A stretch of DNA of 8,639 nucleotides from JADGRA01 sp035622755 (lineage in GTDB: Bacteria; Myxococcota; Myxococcia; Myxococcales; Myxococcaceae): the NCBI GenBank assembly GCA_035622755.1, contig DASPUU010000096.1, forward strand, positions 1 through 8,639. Direction: 5' to 3'. Positions within the stretch are counted from its first letter, which is position 1; the number at the start of each line of letters is the position of its first letter. Under the pieces are notes generated by a model that ran no database searches, was not told where the DNA came from, and saw only the letters and a program-made list of their open reading frames with translations. This document shows positions 1 through 5,855 of the stretch, one piece after another. A program made the translations under genes and the position numbers.

Positions 1-1
1 T

Positions 2-2170
2 CCCGCCGCCCGCGCACTGGGCGAGCAGGGCACTGCGGTCTCCCTCGACGGGGGGACCGTCGCGCGGCCGGAGGAACCGACTCGAGCCGCTCCAGCTCGT
101 CCGAAGGGCGAGCCCGCGCCGCCGAAGACGGTGATGGGTGAGGAGATCGAGGTGGTGGGGCATTACCTGAACCAGGTCGGCACCTCGACCTCGGCCAGCG
201 CCGGCACCTACACCAGCGAGCTCATCCAAGACCGTCCGCTGCTCCGGCCGGGAGAAGTTCTGGAGCTCGTCCCCGGCCTCATCGTCACGCAGCACAGCGG
301 CGCGGGGAAGGCCAATCAGTACTTCCTGCGCGGTTTCAACCTCGACCACGGGACGGACTTCGCGACCTACGTCGAGGGAATTCCGGTGAACCTCCCCACC
401 AACGCCCATGGCCAGGGATACATGGATCTGAACTGGGTCATCCCCGAGCTGATCACCCACGCGGACTACTGGAAGGGGCCGTACTACGCAGAGAACGGCG
501 ACTTCTCCTCGGCGGGCGCCGAGAGGATCTACTACGCGCGAGAGCTTCCCCAGACGCTCCTCCTCGGGACCTACGGCTCGTACGAGTACGCCCGAGCGCT
601 GGCGGCGGGATCGCCGGAGGTCGGCGGCGGAAGGCTCCTCTTCGCCCTCGAGGGAGAGCATCAGAATGGTCCCTGGGAAGTCCCGGAGGCCTTCTGGAAG
701 GTCAACGGCGTCCTGCGATGGACGCGACCGCTCGGGAACGGGGCCCTCACGCTTCTGGGGATGGGCTACTGGGGTCAGTGGAATGCGACCAACCAGGTCC
801 CCCAGCGCGCGATCGATGCAGGCGAGATTGGCTACTTCGGGTCCTTGAGCCCGTCCGACGGCGGCTGGACGCACCGTTTCAGCCTCTCCGCTGGGTGGGA
901 GGGTGACGCGGCCGGGGGGCGACTGCTCGCGTCCGTGTACGTCGTGAACTACGGCCTCGAGCTCTTCTCCAACTTCACCGACTTCCTCTCCGACCCGGTC
1001 AACGGCGACCAGATGGAGCAGATGGAACGCCGCTGGTTCGAGGGAATCTCGGGACGCTGGACCTGGAACTCCTCGTTCGCGGGCGTGGACGTCTCCTGGG
1101 AAGCCGGCTGGGACGCTCGGCTCGACCAGATCGATCCGATCGGTCTGTTTGCCACCGCCGCCCGAACGCGTCTCAACACGTGGAGCCTCGACAGCGTGTT
1201 CGAGGCCAACGGGTCACTGTGGGGTCAGGTTGGAGCCCGCATCACGCCCTGGCTCCACGCCATCCTCGGGCTACGTGGGACGGTCTACTCCTTCGACGTC
1301 AAGGCCAACAATCCCCTGAACTCGGGCACGACCAGTGCCGGGCTCCTTCTGCCCAAGGCGACGCTGACCTTCGGCCCATGGGCGCGGACCGAGTTCTTCC
1401 TCAACTTCGGCGAGGGGTATCACTCGAACGACGCCCGTGGAATCACTGCCACCGTGGACGCCAAGACCGGTACGCCCATCGCCCGGGTGACCCCCCTTCC
1501 GAAATCGCTGGGAGGGGAAGTCGGGGTCAGAACGGAGCTCGTTCCTCACTTGCAGTCCTCCCTCGACGTCTGGCTGCTCTACCTCGACTCCGAGCTCGTC
1601 TGGAGCGCCGACGACGGGACCACCAGTCCCTCGGCCCCGACGCGACGCATCGGCGTGGAGTGGGCGAACAGCTACCAGCCCTTGCCCTGGCTGCTCTTCG
1701 ACCTGAACGTCGCGTGGTCGCAGGCGGTCTTCACCGCGGACGACCCGGGCACGGGTGAGCTGAAGGGTCAGCCCGTGCCCGAGGCGATCGCCTGGACCGT
1801 GGCCGCCGGCGTCACCCTCCGCGAGCTCGGTCCGTGGTCCGCGAGCCTGTTCGTTCGCTACTTCGGTCCGAGGGTTCTCTGCACGGAGGGCACCTGCGGC
1901 GGAAGCGGCGGCCCGGCCAACGGGACGCCCATCCTGTCGACCTCGAGCACGCTCCTCAATGCTCAGCTGTCGTACCAGGTGACGAAGAGCGTCAAGCTGA
2001 CCCTGGAGATCCTGAACGTGCTCAATTTCAAGGTGAACGACATCACCTACTACTACCAGTCGCGCCTCCAGAATGAATCGCCGGCGCAGTTTCCGGGCGG
2101 GATCTGGGACTACATGGTCCACCCCTCCGAGCCCATCCAGTTCCGCGGAACGGTGACCGTCCGCCTCTAG
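2..2170 (+). CDS. TonB-dependent outer-membrane receptor (5' partial)
   Basis: This is a ligand-gated outer-membrane beta-barrel that imports a scarce nutrient using TonB energy; the substrate cannot be told. The frame is open to the left edge. A GTG at 131 and an ATG at 134 exist, but a start there would leave no signal peptide, so the true start lies outside. The visible N-terminus is a Pro/Ala/Arg-rich segment, then a TonB-box-like EEIEVVGH at about 136-159. A plug follows with LRPGEVLELVPGL, QYFLRGFNLDHGTDF, AHGQGYMDLNWVIPEL and KGPYYAENGDFSSAGA, signatures of one TonB-receptor subfamily. The rest has the alternating aromatic strands of a barrel and ends with DITYYYQSRL and HPSEP, typical of that subfamily's C-terminus, so the 3' end is complete. 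The last residue is Leu where Phe is usual. The only two cysteines (codons at 1880 and 1895) lie in a Gly-rich loop near the end. The family call is firm; the substrate is unknown. Confidence 0.93.
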   Translation, partial: PAARALGEQGTAVSLDGGTVARPEEPTRAAPARPKGEPAPPKTVMGEEIEVVGHYLNQVGTSTSASAGTYTSELIQDRPLLRPGEVLELVPGLIVTQHSGAGKANQYFLRGFNLDHGTDFATYVEGIPVNLPTNAHGQGYMDLNWVIPELITHADYWKGPYYAENGDFSSAGAERIYYARELPQTLLLGTYGSYEYARALAAGSPEVGGGRLLFALEGEHQNGPWEVPEAFWKVNGVLRWTRPLGNGALTLLGMGYWGQWNATNQVPQRAIDAGEIGYFGSLSPSDGGWTHRFSLSAGWEGDAAGGRLLASVYVVNYGLELFSNFTDFLSDPVNGDQMEQMERRWFEGISGRWTWNSSFAGVDVSWEAGWDARLDQIDPIGLFATAARTRLNTWSLDSVFEANGSLWGQVGARITPWLHAILGLRGTVYSFDVKANNPLNSGTTSAGLLLPKATLTFGPWARTEFFLNFGEGYHSNDARGITATVDAKTGTPIARVTPLPKSLGGEVGVRTELVPHLQSSLDVWLLYLDSELVWSADDGTTSPSAPTRRIGVEWANSYQPLPWLLFDLNVAWSQAVFTADDPGTGELKGQPVPEAIAWTVAAGVTLRELGPWSASLFVRYFGPRVLCTEGTCGGSGGPANGTPILSTSSTLLNAQLSYQVTKSVKLTLEILNVLNFKVNDITYYYQSRLQNESPAQFPGGIWDYMVHPSEPIQFRGTVTVRL

Positions 2171-2175
2171 AACTG

Positions 2176-2192
2176 CAGCGCGAGGGGCGCTG
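2176..2192 (+). other. Short inverted repeat after the receptor gene
   Basis: CAGCGC at 2176-2181 and its exact complement GCGCTG at 2187-2192 flank a five-base loop, beginning 5 bases after the receptor stop codon. There is no T-run after it, so it is not a standard intrinsic terminator. It could weakly attenuate read-through into DUF1801 or protect the receptor mRNA end. A 6-bp stem can also arise by chance in GC-rich DNA. Confidence 0.25.
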
Positions 2193-2200
2193 GAAGCACT

Positions 2201-2204
2201 AGGA
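2201..2204 (+). promoter_or_regulatory. Ribosome binding site of the DUF1801 gene
   Basis: AGGA stands 7 bases before the ATG at 2212, a standard Shine-Dalgarno spacing. It supports that start and lies in the 41-base gap after the receptor. Confidence 0.6.
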
Positions 2205-2211
2205 TGAAAAC

Positions 2212-2631
2212 ATGAAGAGGTCGGGCGCGAGCGGAGGCGAGTCGGCATCGAGTCTCATCTCGAAAAGAATCGCCGAGCTCGGGGACTGGCGCGGGAAAGC
2301 CCTCGGCAGGATGCGCCAGCTCATCCGGGAAGCAGACCCGGAGGTCGTCGAGGAGTGGAAGTGGATGGGCACCCCGGTGTGGTCGCATGGCGGAATCATC
2401 TGCACGGGCGAGTCTTACAAGAATGTCGTGAAGCTGACCTTCGCGAAGGGTGCGTCCCTGAAGGATCCGGCCCGCCTCTTCAACTCGAGTCTCGAGGGAA
2501 ATGCACGCCGCGCCATCGACATCCGCGAAGGAGAAGAGGTCGACGAGGCCGCGTTCAAGGCTCTCGTTCGCCAGGCGGTCGCGCTCAACAGCACAGGCAA
2601 GTCGAGACCTTCGAAGAAGGCGAAGTCCTGA
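2212..2631 (+). CDS. DUF1801 domain protein
   Basis: This 139-residue protein is nearly all one DUF1801 domain (YdhG-like alpha/beta fold). The function of the family is not established, although it is widespread in bacteria and usually cytoplasmic. Recognisable stretches are IREADPEVVEEWKWMGTPVW (residues about 38-57), then HGGIICTGESYKNVVKLTF, a KGASLKDP segment, FNSSLEGNARRAIDIREGE and a final helix ALVRQAVALN. All match the usual family order and length. The protein ends in a basic tail rich in Lys and Ser. No signal peptide or membrane segment is present. A good ribosome binding site fixes the start. It may be co-transcribed with the receptor but has no evident link to transport. It converges on the hydrolase gene with only 8 bases between stop codons. 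Confidence 0.9.
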   Translation: MKRSGASGGESASSLISKRIAELGDWRGKALGRMRQLIREADPEVVEEWKWMGTPVWSHGGIICTGESYKNVVKLTFAKGASLKDPARLFNSSLEGNARRAIDIREGEEVDEAAFKALVRQAVALNSTGKSRPSKKAKS

Positions 2632-2639
2632 GAGGCAGC

Positions 2640-3668
2640 TCATCCCAGAGCCGCCGGCCGCACCCTCTCCACCATCGCCTGAAGGAACTTGGCCGGCTCC
2701 TCGGCCGGTGGCTCGTGGGCGGACTCCTCGAACCACAGCAGCGTCTTCGAGGGTGCGGTCAACCTGTCGAAGTACGCGGCGCTGGTGGTGGCATCGATGA
2801 CGTGGTCGTGGCGCCCGAGAAAGAAGAAGACAGGCATCCGGAGCGCCGGGACCCTCTCGACGAGATTCAGCGCCGATGCCTCGGGCCACAAGGCTCGGCT
2901 GAATCTCACGCCGCGGATGATGTTCGGGAGGTCGGCCACCGAGGCCTCCGGGCCGCCGAGCATGATCCGGGCCAGCTTCCAGAGTGGTACGCCTCGGACG
3001 ATCCCCTCGAACCGCGCCAGCCACTTCCGTTCGATCTCCATCTTCTCGGCGGGGTGAGGCGGCGGGCCAATGGCGCGCAGCTGGCGGAGTGCCCGGCGGT
3101 TCCGGCGACGCGTCGCTTCGGCGAGCACGAACGCGTAGGACGCCGCCTCGCTGGCCGGCCAGTCGCCGACCTGGCCCGTGCCGACGTAGACCGAGACCTT
3201 GTGAGGGCACCGCGCCGCATAGAGGACACCGAGCGCGGAGCCCCAGGAGTGCCCGTAGAGGATGACCCGGTCATGGCCAAGGCGCGCGCGCAGCGCATCG
3301 ACGAGCTCGTCGAGGTCGGCGAGGAGCTGCGCCACGGTCATGGACGACCGGGGAATGCCTGGATCGAAGGACTTGTCCGTGCCGCGTTGCTCCCAGTAGA
3401 CGACGGTGAAGCCCTCCTCGAGCGCGGAGTTGAAGTGCCGGAAGAGGCGCATCTCCGGAATCCCCGGGCCCCCGTGCAAGAGAACCAGGACGGGGTTGGC
3501 GATACTCTTGCCGCGAATCATGACCCACTGATCGACCCCGCCAAGCCGCTGAAGGGCGATCTCGGCGATGCTGCCGGGGACGATGGTGCCGCTCGGGCCG
3601 CGAAATGGGTCCGTTCTTCCCGGATGTGCGCGGATCATCACCGCAGAGCCGCGCCGAGCATGCACCAT
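2640..3668 (-). CDS. Alpha/beta hydrolase, proline-iminopeptidase-like
   Basis: This is a soluble serine hydrolase of 342 residues with the alpha/beta-hydrolase fold, closest in motif style to the S33 / proline iminopeptidase group. An oxyanion-hole HGGPG is at residues 65-69 and WEQRGTDKS at 92-100. The nucleophile elbow GHSWGS at 139-144 places the catalytic Ser at 141. GRHDHV gives Asp288 and ESAHEP gives His318, completing the triad. The lid region contains VYVGTGQVGDW and IGPPPHP, features of a subfamily commonly annotated only as alpha/beta hydrolase. The true substrate (peptide, ester or other) cannot be read from sequence. Homology seems to begin near residue 33, so the first 30 residues are an extension. 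An ATG at 3638 (residue 11) is an alternative start; the ATG at 3668 has only a weak GGTGG upstream. The gene is transcribed divergently from the isomerase-like gene. Confidence 0.9.
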   Translation of the reverse strand: MVHARRGSAVMIRAHPGRTDPFRGPSGTIVPGSIAEIALQRLGGVDQWVMIRGKSIANPVLVLLHGGPGIPEMRLFRHFNSALEEGFTVVYWEQRGTDKSFDPGIPRSSMTVAQLLADLDELVDALRARLGHDRVILYGHSWGSALGVLYAARCPHKVSVYVGTGQVGDWPASEAASYAFVLAEATRRRNRRALRQLRAIGPPPHPAEKMEIERKWLARFEGIVRGVPLWKLARIMLGGPEASVADLPNIIRGVRFSRALWPEASALNLVERVPALRMPVFFFLGRHDHVIDATTSAAYFDRLTAPSKTLLWFEESAHEPPAEEPAKFLQAMVERVRPAALG

Positions 3669-3698
3669 TCATCCACCGGACGTGAGCCGCATCACGGT

Positions 3699-3702
3699 AA
3701 GG
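3699..3702 (+). promoter_or_regulatory. Ribosome binding site of the isomerase-like gene
   Basis: AAGG lies 10 bases before the ATG at 3713, slightly long but acceptable spacing. It sits in the 44-base divergent gap (3669-3712), which must also hold the hydrolase start signals. No convincing -35/-10 pair was found in that gap. Confidence 0.4.
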
Positions 3703-3712
3703 TCCGCCCCTC

Positions 3713-4129
3713 ATGGACATCCGTCGACGACTCCTCCGCGCTGGACTGCTGCTGTTCCTTCTCGGCCTGATCTCCGGCTTCCTCGTTCCGGCCATGCTCA
3801 ATCCGCGGGCCGGCCTGGCTGCTCACCTGGAAGGCGTGATGAACGGGACCTTCCTGGTGGTGGTCGGGCTGGCCTGGCCGGAGCTCCGACTCTCGGAGCG
3901 TGCCGGGAGGGTCGTCTGCGCCCTGTTGCTCTTCGGTACCTACGCCAACTGGGTGGCCACCACCGTTTCCGCCGTGCTCGGTACCAGCAAGGGCACGCCC
4001 ATCGCCGGCGCCGGGTTCCGGGCCGCGCCGGTCGCCGAGACCCTGGTCTTCGCCACGCTCGTCCTGGTCGGGCTCAGCATGGCCGCCGCCTGCCTCGGTC
4101 TGGTGGTCGGCGCCTGGCGCCGGAAGTAG
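3713..4129 (+). CDS. Four-helix membrane protein, hydroxylaminobenzene mutase / styrene oxide isomerase type
   Basis: This 138-residue protein has four predicted membrane helices (about 7-27, 38-57, 64-88, 107-133), a basic N-terminus (MDIRRRLLR) and a basic end (WRRK). The motifs LNPRAGLAAHLEGVMNG (29-45), GTYANW (75-80) and TPIAGAG (95-101) are those of small membrane proteins annotated as hydroxylaminobenzene mutase and related to styrene oxide isomerase StyC. In StyC, as I recall, a His binds heme b and an Asn six residues later, with a Tyr on the next helix, act on the substrate. Here His38, Asn44 and Tyr77 fit that pattern. A heme-dependent intramolecular rearrangement in the inner membrane is therefore likely, but the substrate is unknown. 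The neighbour downstream is an NAD(P)H-oxidoreductase-like gene 7 bases away, probably in the same transcript. Confidence 0.75.
   Translation: MDIRRRLLRAGLLLFLLGLISGFLVPAMLNPRAGLAAHLEGVMNGTFLVVVGLAWPELRLSERAGRVVCALLLFGTYANWVATTVSAVLGTSKGTPIAGAGFRAAPVAETLVFATLVLVGLSMAAACLGLVVGAWRRK
4122..4126 (+). promoter_or_regulatory. Ribosome binding site of the DHFR-like gene
   Basis: GGAAG within the last codons of the isomerase-like gene stands 10 bases before the ATG at 4137. This placement implies translation from a shared transcript. Confidence 0.4.
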
Positions 4130-4136
4130 CCCCGGG

Positions 4137-4703
4137 ATGCAGGTCGCCGCCTTCATCGCCATCAGCCTGGACGGGTTCATCGCCCGGCCGGACGGAGGCC
4201 TCGACTGGCTGAACCCGTTCCACGACGAGGAGCACGGGTACGGCGCCTTCTTCGCCGGCGTCGACGCGGTCGTCATCGGCCGCGGGACGTACGACACGGT
4301 GCTCGGCTTCCCGGCCTGGCCCTATGGCGAGAAGCGCGTCATCGTCTGCACCCACCGTCCAGGACGCCCCGTCCATGGCGAGGAGCTCTGGGCGGGACCA
4401 CCCCGGGCGCTCGTCGACCGGCTGGAGGGGGAGGGCGTCCGGCGAATCTACGTCGACGGAGGAGCGCTCATCCGGGGGTTCCTCCAGGAACGCCTGGTCG
4501 ACGAGCTGACGATCAACGTCATCCCGCTCGTCCTCGGTTCCGGCCGGCCTCTTTTCACCAGCGGGCTCCCCGAGGTCTCGCTCCAGCTCCTCGAGTCCAG
4601 GAGCTTCCCGTCTGGCAAGGTGCAGCTCCGGTACCGGGTCACCTCGGGCCGGCGAGCAGCGCGTAGTGAACCGCCGCCGCCTCGTGCAGGCCGGCCAGGG
4701 TGA
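4137..4703 (+). CDS. Dihydrofolate reductase family protein (RibD C-terminal type)
   Basis: This 188-residue cytoplasmic protein has the DHFR / RibD C-terminal reductase fold, expected to bind NADPH. The family includes riboflavin-pathway reductases and many stand-alone paralogues of unknown substrate; this is one of the latter. ISLDGFIARPDG is at residues 9-20, VVIGRGTYD at 45-53, the glycine pair of the cofactor site in YVDGGALIRGFL at 105-116, and DELTINVIPLVLGSGRPLF at 122-140. The domain ends near LRYRV (164-168). The reading frame extends upstream, but the ATG at 4137 is the first start after the previous gene and places ISLDGFIA at the usual distance. Residues 168-188 are a Pro/Arg-rich tail coded in DNA that is also the end of the opposite-strand DUF2252 gene; this is probably drift of the stop codon. 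It is probably co-transcribed with the isomerase-like gene. Confidence 0.88.
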   Translation: MQVAAFIAISLDGFIARPDGGLDWLNPFHDEEHGYGAFFAGVDAVVIGRGTYDTVLGFPAWPYGEKRVIVCTHRPGRPVHGEELWAGPPRALVDRLEGEGVRRIYVDGGALIRGFLQERLVDELTINVIPLVLGSGRPLFTSGLPEVSLQLLESRSFPSGKVQLRYRVTSGRRAARSEPPPPRAGRPG

Positions 4704-5841
4704 TGGCGTTGTCGAGGAGCACCCGGGCCTTTTTCGCCTTCCAGCGCGGGGCGTCCTTGGCACCCCGCCGGTGAAGGGCGCCGGCCAGCGCTCCCAGGTG
4801 GAAGAGAGCGGACTCCCTCTTGCTCGGTGACAGCTCGGCGAGGGCGATCCGGTCCTCTTGGGGAGTGAGCCGCCGGACGAGCATCGACCGGCCGGCGAAC
4901 TCGGTCGACCCCGCCATGCTCGGCGGGTGCGCCGGACATTCTCGCAGCGCGGCCAGCACGCGATGGGCTCCACGCTCGGGCGCCTCGTCCGAGAAGGCCC
5001 TCCCCGCAGCGGCGCCCTCCTCCTTCATCTCGAAGAGCCAGCCGCCGTCGACGCCGCCCTTGCCGGCGACGAGGACGGCGATCCGAAGCCCACCCAGGCT
5101 CCCCGTTCCGGCGAGCCGGAAGGCGACGTCCCGAACCTCCCAGGCGCCGGCGTGCCCGCGCGCCTCCCCGGTGAGACCCTCGGCATAGGCGACGAAGGCG
5201 ACCCGCGCCTGGCGCTGCTCGCGCGCCGTCAGCGAGTGGTAGCGCGGCCCCCGGACGAACCGGCGGCCCCCGGACGTCCGGCGGGTGCGCTGGTCGAGCA
5301 GCTCGCGCCGGGACCGCACGGCGACCTTCTCGAGGAGGTCGCGGACGGCAGAGGGGTGGGGCCCGGGCCGGCCGAGGCTCCGGCCGGCGAGGATGCCCTC
5401 GAGGATGACCTCCGCCGCGGACACCGCCTCCGGCGTCGTCAGCCCCCAGTCACGGCCGGCGAGGAGCGTGCTGGTCAGCAGGCGGAGCACGTCCAGGCGC
5501 TGGGGCCCGACGAAGGCGTCGTCGAAATCGTTGACGTCGAAGACGACCCTCGGCGAGGTGCCCTCCGTCGCCACCGGCTCGGGCCGGTAGGCGCCGAAGT
5601 TCTCCAGATGCAGGTCGCCCACCAGCCACCCGGTGCCCTTGGGCCCGGCGGCCAGCCGTGGCACCCGTCGGAGCGCTTCGTAGAAGAGCGGCGCCGTGCC
5701 CCGGAGAAAGCCGAACGGGGAGACGGCCATCCTCTCGCGCTTGTGCGCGAGGAGGTGCGGGTGGTGTCCGAGCCGGCGGAGGTCCCGCCGCAGCTGGCGA
5801 GCTGCCAGGTCGGCCGGGTCGGGAAGCTCCGGAGAGGCCAT
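4639..5841 (-). CDS. DUF2252 protein, kinase/aminoglycoside-phosphotransferase-like
   Basis: This 400-residue cytoplasmic protein belongs to DUF2252, an uncharacterised family with phosphotransferase-like motifs. KRERMAVSPFGFLRGTAPLFY (34-54) is the family N-terminal signature. GDLHLENFG (75-83; Asp76, His78, Asn81) resembles the catalytic loop of APH-type kinases, and VNDFDDAFVGP (103-113) their metal-binding Asp and following helix. A glycine-rich AGTGSLGG (244-251) and FEMKEE (270-275, Lys273) resemble the nucleotide loop and the ATP-binding Lys. LGALAGALHRRGA (349-361) resembles the helix normally just before the catalytic loop. This order is permuted relative to ordinary kinases. The phosphate acceptor is unknown. 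It starts 14 bases after the propeller gene with a good ribosome binding site, so the two are an operon. Its last 65 bases overlap the DHFR-like gene on the other strand. Confidence 0.9.
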   Translation of the reverse strand: MASPELPDPADLAARQLRRDLRRLGHHPHLLAHKRERMAVSPFGFLRGTAPLFYEALRRVPRLAAGPKGTGWLVGDLHLENFGAYRPEPVATEGTSPRVVFDVNDFDDAFVGPQRLDVLRLLTSTLLAGRDWGLTTPEAVSAAEVILEGILAGRSLGRPGPHPSAVRDLLEKVAVRSRRELLDQRTRRTSGGRRFVRGPRYHSLTAREQRQARVAFVAYAEGLTGEARGHAGAWEVRDVAFRLAGTGSLGGLRIAVLVAGKGGVDGGWLFEMKEEGAAAGRAFSDEAPERGAHRVLAALRECPAHPPSMAGSTEFAGRSMLVRRLTPQEDRIALAELSPSKRESALFHLGALAGALHRRGAKDAPRWKAKKARVLLDNAITLAGLHEAAAVHYALLAGPR

Positions 5842-5848
5842 CGTCGAT

Positions 5849-5854
5849 TCCTGG
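5849..5854 (-). promoter_or_regulatory. Ribosome binding site of the DUF2252 gene
   Basis: Read on the minus strand, CCAGGA lies 7 bases before the ATG at 5841. It falls in the 14-base gap after the propeller stop codon (5856-5858), so ribosomes ending the first gene are close to the second start. Confidence 0.6.
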
Positions 5855-5855
5855 C

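Noticed and set aside
2204..2215. Three-codon ORF (ATG AAA ACA TGA) overlapping the DUF1801 start
   Set aside because: Its start abuts the Shine-Dalgarno, leaving no spacing for initiation; chance is the simpler reading.
1271..2248. Long open frame (325 codons) antisense to the receptor gene
   Set aside because: It lies wholly opposite strong receptor homology, has no recognisable domain, and long antisense frames are expected at this G+C.
2632..2639. Possible bidirectional terminator between DUF1801 and the hydrolase
   Set aside because: The gap is 8 bases and I found no stem with a T-run in or around it.
2355..3770. 471-codon plus-strand frame opposite the alpha/beta hydrolase, and a 347-codon minus-strand frame at 2167-3210
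   Set aside because: Composition is Arg/Gly/Pro-rich with no motif, while the hydrolase frame carries the full catalytic triad and the DUF1801 frame its whole domain.
3900..4136. Upstream extension of the DHFR-like frame into the isomerase-like gene
   Set aside because: The extension is Pro/Ser-rich, overlaps a clearly coding gene in another frame, and the DHFR fold begins just after the ATG at 4137.
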